A stretch of DNA of 64,000 nucleotides, taken from assembly GCF_000002995.4 (NCBI RefSeq), contig NW_025062477.1, forward strand, positions 5,428,649 through 5,492,648, read 5' to 3'. The notes below the pieces were generated by a model. It was not told the origin of the DNA. It made no database searches and worked only from the letters and a program-made list of their open reading frames with translations. Origin of the DNA: Brugia malayi (taxonomy: Eukaryota > Nematoda > Chromadorea > Rhabditida > Onchocercidae). Positions 15,812 to 28,300 of the stretch are shown here, piece by piece. The first letter of the stretch is position 1; each line of letters starts with the position of its first letter. The translations under genes were made by a program, and so were the position numbers.

Positions 15812-18800
15812 TTCTCCCTCTCTCTCTCTTTCTCTCGGAGAGGAACATGAATTTGGGTAATGGAAGGAAAGGCTAAAATGAAAAGATTAAAAAAGCATAG
15901 GAAAGATGAAATGAGGGAAAAAATGGGCAGAGTGTCAAAGAATAGATGATGAAAGTCTTCGATTTTAATGTTTGAAAAATTAAATTTTATAATCAATTTG
16001 GGAGGATGATTTTCAGTTAGAGAAAGAGGAAGAAAGACAGGTTAGGGACAAATATATGGAAATTGGTGAGAAGAAAGAAAATAATAAAAATGAAAGATTG
16101 TTGTATAACACATCCAAATTTGCTATATTACATCAAAAAAATGACTTCATTTCAAATAATAATGATAATAATAATTAGTAGTAATAGTAACAATAACAAA
16201 AACAACAACAATAATCATAACAATAATGATGATAATAATAATTAATAAGAATAATTAATAATAATATTAAATAATAAACTAATAATATTATCAATAAAAA
16301 TAACAACGGTCATTTTTTTTTCCTTTTTTTTTTTGTCCTTTTGTTCCTTTTTTCTACATTGTCATTGAATTCATCATCATCTTTATCATCTTGTAGTGTT
16401 CATTAAATAGTTTGATAATAAATAAGCATATGAGAGTGAGAAATCACTGCTAATAGAATTTTTAAATGACATTTGCATAATTAACACAGATTGTTTATTG
16501 TTTGAATTTCAATCTAAACATAGGAATGAAATTCGCTTACGACAAGCTTATTGCATGCTTAAAGCTAGCTAAATCCATGTTGTTATAGGGCTTACATTAT
16601 GCGATTTAGGATAATTAAGGGATGCAATTAATTAGCTACTAAAAAATAAATGAAGAAAAATGTAAAAATTGTAAATTTAAATTGATTAAAAACAAATATT
16701 GTATGGCATCTTTTCCTCTTTTTTTTTTGAAAAATTGAAATATTATTAAATTTAATTATATCAGAAAACGAAATAATATTAAATAAGAAAAAAACAGGCA
16801 AAAAGAGGTAAAAGAGAAAAAGATAGCACAGAAAGATGAGAGAGAAATTTGAAGGATGGCAATTTACCAAAAAAAAACAAAAAACAAAATTTGAAACATA
16901 TTTGAATAAATTTATTTTTTAGTAACGATATAATTAATTGTAAACGTAATTAACTTAATTAAAATATAGCTTATGCATGCTCATTTAGGAGTAAAATTTG
17001 CTTTTTAAAAAATACAAAGATTGAAAAATTGAAAAAGTATATTCTGTTAAAAATAGATGGCAAATCTAACAGAGTGAAATAATAAAAAGAAAAATGAAAA
17101 AAAAAAAAGAGCAAAAGAAAAGTATTTTGTTTAAATATGGTTTATATATGTATATGTAAGCATTTCGTTTATAAAAATGTGCTTTTTATTTTTTTAAACT
17201 ATAAGCAAAGCATTAATCATTTTGCTAAGAAAAAAAAAGCTCAGTGAAATAAATCCCATATTTGGATATTTGAATGATTAAAAAAAGAAAGATAGAAGAG
17301 TAGAAAGAAAAGAAAGAAAAAAAAAGAGAAAAAGTTTTTATTTTTTTTTTTTAAATTCCACTCATCAATTCTACTCATCCTTTTCCACTATTTTTATTTC
17401 TTTCCTCATTTTATTCAAACTTTTTTCTTTTTTTTTGTTTCAAATGAAAGCAAAAAAAGGAAAAAAAAAAATGTTTCTTCCCTATTTTTATGATTTCATA
17501 TACAATGATAACAAAGATATGAAGAAAAAATTTTTATTTAACTTATTAATCTTGTCTTACATTTCCGCTCATATAAATTTCCTACCTCAAAAAAAACGAC
17601 AAAAAATATTTGTTTGAATGGAAATATTAATTATTTGTTGATGTAAATATTATTGTAATTAGTTGCTACAAAACTATTGTTTTTTCCTTCCGCAACAATA
17701 ATTGTTATTAAAATCATTATTCTAAATAATCATTATTATAGTTGGAATAACTGTAAAAGCATTTTTTTATTTGCAAATAATAATTCTTATTGCTAAAATC
17801 ATTATTCTGAGTAAATAATTATCGAATGCTTGTATTATTATATTTGTAATGCTATTAGTTTTATTGTAAACATTTATTTGGATAACTCATTAGCATTTAA
17901 TTTATGAAAGAAAAAAGAAAAAATAAGAAATCAGAAAAATCGTCATTAAAACATAATAACAGATGAGTCCTAGAAAAGAAATCTTAAAAAATATTTAAAT
18001 TTATAAATTAAAAATATTTTAGATTAATTGGATAGATTATTTATTACATTGGATTAATATAGTGTTGCATCTTGCATTTAAATAGAAGTTTTTTTCAACT
18101 TTTTCATAAAATTAGTTTTTTGATCACAAATATTTAAGAAATAATCTAAATAAAAGTAGCAAGAAAATTTATCATAATGCATGCATATTCATAAGAAATA
18201 TATTAATTTCAAATGTTCAATTGTTAAAATCAAAGATTAGTTTCAAAAAAGAAAAGAAAATGAAAACTAATTTTAATTCATTATTTCTGAAAAAACCAAG
18301 TTACAAATCAAATTAATGTATGCATGAAATTAAAATTTAAACTGAAATTAAAGAAAAAGAAAAAGAAAACGCTCATATAAAGAAAAGTCTAACTAAATGC
18401 AATTATTATGTTAAATGATTGTTTATGCGCTAATGTATAATTTTCTTTTTCTTCCAATATTCCATTTTATTTAGAAAACGAATAAAGCATCATAGTAATA
18501 ATAATAATAATAACAATAATAATGATAATAATAATAATAATAATAATAATGATAATAATAATAATAGTAATAATAATAATAATAGTAATAATAATAACCT
18601 GCAATTTTCATTTTACCTGTCATTTCTCTCAGTCAGTCATTTAACATTATTTAGCGGTAAGGTAGAATAGCAGGGAAAATATAAGGGAGGAAGGGAGAGA
18701 GAGAGAGAGAGAGGTAAGAAGGTAAGAATAAATGGGAAGAGAAAGAGGATGACATGAACAAAAAAAAAAGTTAGTTTCAGTAAAAGTTAAAATCAACCAA

Positions 18801-18988
18801 TTAAAATTTACGATCTATAACAAATCATTAACTAAGCATTTCTAATTTTAAAAATGATCTATCAAATTTTATCTATTATTCATTCATTTGTATTTATCAT
18901 TATTTTATATGCAAAATTGTCATCTGTCACTGTGCTAATTTGTCATTTTATTTGCTAATTTCTTTTTGTCTTGAACAATATATAATTA
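1509..18988. other. 17.5-kb AT-rich gene-free stretch with scattered microsatellites
   Basis: No reading frame here resembles a known protein or has convincing exon structure; the short ORFs come from simple repeats. Recognisable tracts are: ATT repeats 2819-2999 (pure run about 2951-2991); GA 4397-4440 and CT 4752-4803; CT about 7380-7400; GAAT about 8840-8864; GA 10614-10685; CT 11522-11563; poly-T 12456-12480; ATT-rich 12745-12860; TATTC-like pentamers about 14165-14375; CAA/AAC about 15230-15270; CT 15779-15837; AAT/AAC about 16151-16280; AAT with GAT and AGT variants 18496-18597; GA 18689-18713. Many A or T homopolymers of 10-20 bases are scattered throughout. Slightly less AT-biased patches near 8230-8400 and 16520-16620 have no feature I can name. 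Confidence 0.6.
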
Positions 18989-19064
18989 TTTACTCTATAT
19001 ATAATAATGTTGTTTATTTGTAATTGTTTACTCTATATATAATAATGTTGTTTATTTGTTTATA
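18989..19064. repeat. Two-copy 38-bp direct tandem duplication
   Basis: The block starting TTTACTCTATATATAATAAT is repeated exactly 38 bases downstream, so two adjacent copies are seen. The lack of differences suggests a recent local duplication. No gene is associated. Confidence 0.85.
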
Positions 19065-22000
19065 AAAAAATGAACAAAAGGAAACAAACAAACAAACAAG
19101 CAAATGGAGAAAAATGTTTTGAGAAAAGATTTAAATACAATTCATTTAAAAAGAGAGAAAAAAAAATGTGCAACTTTTAGTTATTTTGAAGGTTTGAAAA
19201 AAATGGAATGAAAAGATTTTGAAAGTTTTAATCAATTTACGAATAATTTTTTATTTCTTATTTTTCTAGAAAAAATTAATATACAATCATTTTAAGAAAA
19301 TTTTTCAGTAAAAAAATTTAAATCTTGCTAAAGAAAAATTTAGTAGCGGTTGTCATTGAAATGTTTTGAATACAAAGTAGTCAGCAAAAAAGAAAGAATA
19401 AAGAAAAGAAAAAATGTGATATGAAAAAGACGACAAAATTGAAATTGACAAATTTGTTTATTCTAATTCGAAGAACTTGAAAATGAAGTAAACAATGGGA
19501 TATGTCTAAAACGATGACAAATGTGTCTGAAGATTTAATACTAAAAAGATATATGTCATTTTTAGTAGCATTTGAAAATTTCAGAAGAAAAAAATGAAGA
19601 TTTCTGCTACTAATAGTAAGTTAAAAATCAATAAATTAATTGAATTGAATTGTAAAATGGATATTAAGATATAAATTAGTTTGAACAGCAATGTCATTCA
19701 TCATTAATTATTGTAATTAATAGCTAGTAATAATGAAAATGGATGGGTAAAACATTTTTTTTTTTTTTAAATTTCTAAATAATTATTGGAAATGACAAAT
19801 GAGCGGATAGGAAAACTGAATTATATTCGATGGATAATGCATCGAACGATTGATGACATAATAATTAATTAATGCAATAAATAATAAATTTAATAAATGA
19901 AGTTAATTATGATGATAATTACCATTATTGTTGCCATTATTGCGATTTATTAGCAATATTACTATTCGTATTGATATCATTATCATTGTTATTATTATTA
20001 ATTATTATTACTACTGCATCCATCAAAGTTTTCAAAATTCAGATATTAAAATTACGAATAATTTCATAAACATTGTCATCGTTTTCCTTTTTTTAACTTT
20101 TTTAAATTTCGTTCACATAAATTAAAATTCATTAAATTATCATTGTGTTGTTTATATGAATCTTGTCGTTATCGTTATCTATTCTGTTATCATTTCTCCA
20201 TTTTATTATCTATTATAACCAAAACAATTGTAATAATAATTTTTAGTTTATATTAAGCGAAATTCAAAAAAATAAAAAACAAGGAAAATAACAATGATAA
20301 TATTTATGTAATTAATAAGCTAATTGCAAATTTTGATATTAGCAAGAATAATTATCATTCCTCTTGCCACTGTCAATCATTTTCAATTAGCTCATCATTT
20401 AAAGAAATTCTTAATAGGAAAAAAAAGAATTAATAGTGATAATTACTACATTAGCATTATAATAATTATTATGAATGATTTTTAAAGCAAAAATTAGCTA
20501 ATGTTTTTCATCATTATCATCTGATATAATTTAATGATATACTGAAAAAAATAAATTTATAAGAATAGGATGGATAATTTGTTTTTCTATTACTATTACT
20601 ACTACTGTTATTGTTATTATTATCATATATTATTATTATTACTGTCATTGTTATTACTATTATTATATATTATTATTGATACCATTTTTAAAATTATTAC
20701 CAACATAAAATCAAAAAGATAAATTGTAAATAATAGTGACAATATTTCTTGTTGTCCGTAACATCAATATCACTGTCAGTGATAATAATCACTAACCTTT
20801 AATTCCGTCCTTCTTTCTTCGTCTTCTCATATCATCGTCATCAAAACGATTTCGTATAATAAGTAAATTTCAATTGAATAGTGTATTGTGTTGTCCTTCT
20901 TCCTTATCAGTTTAAGATATCAGCAATTGTAATTTATAACTTTTAGGATGCAGAATGCAATATTCACTCAAAGAATTTGAAAATTTTGATTTTGATAAGG
21001 TTTTTAAAATGAAGCAAAATTAATAGTTTGCTTCTCCTTTTTCTCATACATTTGATTTTATTAAAAAAATTTATACAACAAATTTCATATTCTTATACAA
21101 AAAATGATTAATTTATATGTATAATACGTTGCATATTGTGATAAATCAATTCAGCTTTACTAGAATCGATTATTTTAATCAATTTAATAAAATTTTTACT
21201 CATTTAATCTGATCTAGTTTATTATAACTTTATTTATGCTTCGTACAAACTGGGATTTACCTTAAAAAAAAAGAGTAAAATGGAATAAAATTATTTTTAA
21301 TGAGGATAAAAGCAAAATATCACGGAAATATCCAAAGTGAAGAAAAAAAATTACTGAGCCAAATCTATAAAATTAAGACTTTATTATCTTCCATCAAAAA
21401 AAGAAACTTTCGCATATTATTCAATTTCTCAAATATTTTAAATTAAAAAAAAGAAAACAAACAAACAAATAAATTCTCTGAATGTTTTTTTTTTTTTTTT
21501 TTTTCATCACCAATAATATAAGCTTTGGTTAAAGAAATATAATTATGTAATTTAAATAATATATGATTAATTTGCGATAATTACTAATAAAAAATAATTT
21601 TAATTAATTAAGCTCAACAATCTTCAAAAAAAAAAAAAGAAAAAAGGAAAATATTATTTCAAGTTTAGAAGAGTGAAATTTTGGAGGGAAATAGAAGATT
21701 TTAAGATTGATTATTTCATTACAAATGCGCCGCTACATGATTACTTTTAATGCTATTTTTGATTAAAATCAGAATAAGAGATGTACAAAGCAATGAAAAA
21801 AAGAGTTAAAAAAAAAATTTGTTTGCACTTTGTTGGCGGTTAATTTAAATTTATTCACTTCAGTTTATTTTTAAAATGTCATCCTTTATCATGTAAGAAG
21901 TTTCCTGATAAAACAGGAAACAAAGGGTTACACTCCTTTTTTTTTTTCTCTTATTGAAATGAAATGTGAACAAATATTTTTGTGCTTTTCAATTTCAATT

Positions 22001-22861
22001 TTTTTTTTTTTTTTTTGTTTCTTCTAAAATCTAAAAACATTTACAAATATTTTACGAAATTTATAAAATATTTTTAAAAATTAATTTATTTCAATCGTTT
22101 ATTATGATAAAAAATTTACTCGCAATAAATAAATATGTATAATAATTGTTTGTTTATTATATAAGTATATTATTCATAATTATTAAAATTTTTCATTGAA
22201 AATTTTTTTCTAAATTAAAAAAACAAAAAAATACAGCTATTTATAATCATTTATACGCCAACAATTAATTAGATGGAATTAATAAAATAAAATTGAAATC
22301 AATCAGTTTCGTTTTAATTAAAAGAAAAATCTTTTTTTTTTTTTTTTTTCATTCCTTTTAAATGGAATTTCAAACTTTTTATTGAGAGAAAATTAGATCA
22401 TTTGAAATGTTTAGAGATTTCTTATTTTAAATTAGCAATATAATTTCGATGTAAAATAAATTATACTTTCTATGCCAATGTCTCTCATTCAATTTTCAAT
22501 AAGTTGAGGGAATGAAATAAAATTTAATTCCAATTTGAAAACATCACTTTATCAATATCTTTTTTTCTTTTCTTCCCTTTTCCTCATCTCTCTCTCTCTT
22601 TCTTTCTCCTAATTATTTCTATTTTATTTCGTTTTCATATCATTAAAATATTGATTAGTTTATGGATAGGTACAAATTGCAAATATTATTAAAATTAAAA
22701 ATTTATTTTCAATAAATGAAAAATTAAAAAATTTATTTTTCGCTTATATGAAAAAATTCAATTGAAAGAAAAGAAAAAGAAAAACGAAGTAATTAATAAA
22801 TTAATAATTTTCACAAAAATTAAAAATAATAATTGACTTTATTAAGATCAATGCTGAAGAC
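19065..22861. other. AT-rich intergenic sequence, no gene seen
   Basis: Only A/T homopolymers, scattered ATT/AAT-type triplets (for example 20590-20690) and CT-rich patches near 22560-22610 are visible. No ORF has protein-like composition and no RNA gene was recognised. Confidence 0.55.
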
Positions 22862-23170
22862 AATCACAGTATCCGAGCATAACTACTACTGAAATTCTAT
22901 CTGAACCATTATGTTATCCGGTTATATCCGGTTATTAATTTTGCTCCAAGCGCAACGAGTAATAGAGTCCCCACGTGAACTATTATATCATCCGGTTAAT
23001 AATTGTTCCAGGGGCTACAACTAATACTGAAATCTTAAGTGAATCATCACATCCAGTTATATCCGGTTAATTGCTCCAAGGACTGCAACTACCTTGAAAT
23101 TCTATGTGAACCATTACATCATACAGTTATATCCGACTCATAATCACTACAAGGACGACGGTATTACTCA
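22862..23170. repeat. Degenerate minisatellite with a roughly 70-bp unit, about four copies
   Basis: Four diverged segments recur in the same internal order: a GAAATTCTA-like block, then a TGAACCATTA-like block, then TATCCGGTTA, then a CTCCAAGG-like block followed by CTACAACTA-like sequence. Examples of the TATCCGGTTA element lie near 22915-22935, 22990, 23055 and 23125. Spacing varies and copies differ by substitutions and indels, so this is an old tandem repeat. It is visibly richer in G+C than the surroundings. It could be a remnant of a satellite or of a dead mobile element; I see no coding potential. Confidence 0.7.
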
Positions 23171-25338
23171 TTGCAAATAACTAAACAATAAATTTTAGTG
23201 TTTTAATAAATTTCAGTAATACAACAAATTTCAAGTTGTTAAATAAATGGCAATTATTATTTTGTTTGTTTGTTTTTTTTTTTTTTTTTTTCAAAAATAT
23301 TTCATTTTTTTGATTAAAAGAAGTTAATGTCAATTACAATCATATTTTTATTATCAATTATTTAAATTGAAATTATTAGATAGTAAAAGGAAAAAACATA
23401 TTAACTTAGTGCATAAAATTTACTCAACTGCTTTTAATTAAAAGTATTTATCTAATCTATAAATTATCATACATTCATACAAAGCAAAAATTCATAAAAA
23501 TATTTCAAAAAAAAAAAAAAAAAAGATAAATATGCTAAAAACACAACGTGAAAAAAAAATAAAATTGAATTTTTTTCCTACCAAGAAAAAATGAAAATAT
23601 TAAACATCCAACAAACAATTCCATCCTTTCATTATTTTCATTCCACTCTTTTAGCCTCCAAAATGCTTGATAAAATAAGAAATTGTCAATCTAATGAACT
23701 TTTCCATTTTCAATCTTTCATTTTAAACAAAAAACAAAAGTCACAGATTCTTAAAATGCAATAGTAAAGATTTCTCCTGAGATATCTTTAATCCCTTACT
23801 CCCATTTTCGCCAAAATGACAAAAAAAAAAATTAAAAATTTTTTAGCAATAATTTTTGTCCCATCAAACAAATTTATTTTTGTTTTTCATTTTTCTTTCT
23901 TTTCATCAAAATTTTTATCAAAATGAAATATCTAATTGTCATATGGCTTATTATAAAATATCATTTCAATCTTTTTAACTGGAAAAAAAAAGAAAACAAG
24001 AAAGACATAAATTTAAAAAATCATACTTATTTCTGTTTTTTTTTTTTCTGCTATCCATTTTTCATCAATATTTTTTCATATTTTAAAATTTTTTTTTCAT
24101 TACAAAAAAAAAAGAAAAGAAGAAAAAAGTTGATGGCTTCTTCTTCTTCTTTTTATATCTCACAAAAATTAATTTATTTGCATTTGGCAAGTTTTGAATG
24201 GAAAACTTGTCAGAAAAATAAATGAAATTTCTTTCTTTCTTTTTCTTTTCATTGTTAAATATCACTGCCATCTTTTTTTTTTTTTTTTTTGTTTTTATTG
24301 TTATATAATACAATTTTATAAAAGAAATATTAATCAATTTTAATATTTTATCGTATCACATTTATTAACTTTTTATCATTTTTTTTCTTTTTGCCCAGAA
24401 AAATGAATTGAAATTAGGCGCTAAATAAAATAATTCTAAATTATTTCAGAAATATGAAGTGTAATTTTAATTTTAGATAATTAAATAAATCATTTAAATG
24501 ATAATTTATTGATAACGATTACGATTGTTTTTTGCCACTTTTTTCCGCATAAATCTATTTTACTATGAAATTAATGCAATAAACAGTCATTGATAATAAT
24601 ATAGCAATGATAATTTTGATAAAAATGAATAGATGTATGTGTAATATGGGATAGTTATCATGGTAATACAGCAATGATAAGCATTTATCTATTATAACAA
24701 CTAGAACAATGATAAGAAATTGATAAATGAAGTGTTGTAAGATTGAAATTTGAAACTTTCTCAATCATCCATTAGTTATCGATCAAAATGAATGTTTATA
24801 TTTGATAAATTTTAAATAGAATCATCCTTTAATATAATTTCAATCGATTTTTTCATCTTACAATCTTCCTTACCACTAATACTTTGATATTATTTACTGC
24901 TTCTGCTTCTGCTGCTACCGCCACTGGCGCTATTGCCTTAAGATAAAAAGTCTTTGAGATTAATAAAATGGCTTATTTTGCCATTTTCTCTTCAGTGCTT
25001 CTTCTTTTTCCTTTTCATTCTTTCAATATTTTTTGGTTCCCAAAAAAAATGAATGAAAAATAAAAAAAAATAATACTATCTTATTATTTTGTTTCGTTTC
25101 AATTCTTTTAGCTTTTTTAATTTAACTCTTCTTTTTTTAAATTCAAATAGTTTCATTGTAAAATTTTATCAACTAAATTTCTCCTTTAAAAATTATACGT
25201 CAATTATTATTTAATGATAATAAAATAGTAGTAGTCTTTAAATTAATTGAAATAATTCAAAATGATTATTTCTGCTGATATTAAAATACGAGTAATTTTT
25301 AAATTAATGAAAAGTAATTAAAGAATGTGAAGAAAAGT
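23171..25338. other. AT-rich sequence upstream of the receptor gene
   Basis: No gene is supported. Short ORFs near 23923-24337 are built from lysine and phenylalanine codons in A and T runs. A small compositional outlier at about 24897-24945 contains TTCTGC repeats followed by the G/C-rich CGCCACTGGCGC. It lies about 400 bases upstream of the receptor start, so it could belong to a 5' untranslated exon or regulatory region, but nothing in the sequence proves it. Confidence 0.5.
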
Positions 25339-28300
25339 ATGATTTCATTCAAAATGATTAATTTTAACTTTAATCTTCTGCATATTTGCTTACTATCAAT
25401 TGTTTACTGTACTGAAGATGCCAATCGTTTATTCGAAGATTTATTAGTTAATTATAATAAACTTGTTCGACCAGTGGACAATAAAACGGATGCATTGATT
25501 GTTCGTTTTAAATTAAAATTATCACAATTACTTGATGTGGTCAGTTTACTGTTCCTATTGTTCTATACTTAGTTAAATTTTCAAATTTGAATATTCAATG
25601 GCTGAAAAGAATAAATTCTAATTTTATAATTCATTAATTTTATTGAAAAAATCTTTTTAAATAACTAACATTCAATTTTTCCTTTTTTTTTTTTTTTTTT
25701 GTTTTTCTTTCTTTCAGCATGAAAAGAATCAAATTATGACGACAAATGTTTGGCTTCAACATGTATATTTTTAAATATTATTGTCTAATTTTTTCAATTT
25801 CTTGTAAGATATGTAATTGGAAATAAATATCAGAAATAAATAAAATTATTATTCTGTTCTTTCTATACTACTAAAATATAATAGTAATTAATATTAAAAT
25901 ACTGAAATATAGTAATTAATTTCGGTGGCACTAAGAAATATTTGCAATTAAGTGATATAAAATTTATTATTTCCATCCTCAAATCACTGAGGAATATGAA
26001 ATTTTAATCTTTAAAAAAAACTTCCTGAAACTTTCGTTTAAAAAAAAAAAGAAGCAAAAATATCGTTTAATAGTTTTTTTTTAAAAAAAGTTCAAAATTT
26101 TAAAAATCATAATTTAGACATCATTGACATTTTTTTCCTTAATTTCAGACATGGACTGATGTCAAACTGAAATGGAATCCGGAAGAGTATGGCGGAGTGA
26201 ATGCATTATATGTTCCATCTGATATGATTTGGATTCCGGATATTGTACTTTACAATAAGTTTGTTATTTTTTTTCTTCATTTGAAAACATTTATTTGAAT
26301 TTTAACAAATTTTCTTGGGAAAAGGACAATTTTGAAAAATGTATTTGAAAAATTGAAAATTGTATAAAAAAGAAAAAATTTTGTTAAACAAATCAACAAA
26401 TTAAACATATTTGAAAGTTAATAAATAATTTTAATCTCAAAAAAAAGAAAAAAAAAAACTTCAATTAAAATTGATAGTATTACAGTGCTGATGGAAATTA
26501 TCAAGTATCATTTTTAACAAAAGCTAAATTATCACCTAATGGTACTGTGGAATGGTCACCACCAGCAATTTACAAAAGGTTTTTTTAAGAAAAAAACTTA
26601 ATGAATATTTTTTTTTTTTAAGTTTATTCATAAAATCATTTTTTTCAATTCTTTGTTTTTTTTCCACTTTTTTAAAAATATTTTTCAATTTTATTATTAA
26701 TTTACACTAAAATAATTTGTTGTTTTTTCTTTAAGTATGTGTCAAATTAACGTAGAATGGTTTCCATTCGATGAGCAAACTTGTGAGATGAAATTTGGTA
26801 TGTCATCATTTATGTTTTTGTATTTCAATTTTTTAAAAAAAAAAACTTTTTTCCTTAATTTTTAAAATTTTATTTTAACTTTTGATAAAGGTTCATGGAC
26901 ATACAGTGGCTTAGAAGTTGATTTAAAGCATAAAGATTCGAATATTGAACGAAAAGTAGATGAAATAGCATTTGGAATTAATGGCGAATATATTGAAACA
27001 GTTTGGATTGTTGATCAAGGCTAGTTAATTATATAAATTATTATATATTAATTTATATTTTTTAATTTTTTATTTGATTTAAATCAATTTATTTGGGATG
27101 AAAATTAAACGAAAAGTTGTTGATAAATTATTGAGAAATTTGATTTAGGTATTGATTTAAGTGATTATTATCCAAGCGTTGAATGGGATATACTCGGTGT
27201 AACTGGTAAACGCCATGAAATTAGGTCCTTTCCACTTCTTATTTTTTTTTTTTTTTTTTTTTTTTTTAAGGAGAAAATTGAATTTGAAATGAATTTTTCA
27301 GTATTTATTTAAAAATTAATAATTATCTGCAATTTTTGAAATGTTTCTTGCATCTATTAATAATCATTTTTGTAATAAAATAAATAATTTGAGAAAAAAA
27401 AAATAGTAATATATAAATTAATTTTTTTTCTTTCAAAAGTAACAGTAACTAAATTAATTTTATATTTAAGTGACATTTATTAAAAAAATTTAGATTAATA
27501 ATATTTCAAAAGAAAAAGAAATAAAACGTAACAGAGTAATTTTCTTTTTTTAATTTCAATAAATTTTTTTTTGCAATCTAAAATTTTAAATATTTTTTGA
27601 GATATTCATGCTGTGAATCACCATTCATTGATCTCACCTATGAAATTCATCTTCGACGAAAGACATTATTCTACACAGTGAATCTCATTTTTCCAATTGT
27701 TGGAATTAGGTAAATTAATTTTTAACTAATTAAATTTGACTAATTTTATATTTTAATTCTATTTAAATAAATAATATTATCTTAATTTTATATCACAGTA
27801 ACAGTAATTAAATTAATTTTATATTTAAGTGGCATTTCAGTTTAAATTATTTAATTTAATTAGCATAAAACCAAACTTGATAACTTTATCATTGATAAAT
27901 TTTTCAGCTTTCTTACAGCATTAGTATTTTATTTACCATCTGATGGTGGTGAAAAGATTTCATTTTGCATATCAATTCTTATCTCATTAACTGTATTCTT
28001 TTTATTACTTGGTATGTTTTTGATTTGTAAAAACCATAACATAATTTTATTTTTTAAATTTATTCAAATTTCATATTTTAAATTTTGACTCATTTACATT
28101 ATAACTTATATTCCTACAATTTTAATATTTATTATAATATTGTACTAAATTTTAATAAAATTAAAATAGAATTTTAATATTTATCCTAACATTTTGCTAA
28201 ATTTTAATAGAATTTTTTTAAAATAAATTTTATTCTAAATGTGATTTTTAATTTTCACATTAACTTTAATTTCATCTTATGAATTTATTTGAGTAAAATT

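Noticed and set aside
15775..15996. 73-codon frame with an Arg-Glu repeat
   Set aside because: It reads through a CT/GA tract; the remaining residues are unremarkable.
24897..24960. Possible small Ala-Ser-Thr-rich exon
   Set aside because: The frame is short with no splice context or known motif; recorded only as a composition outlier.
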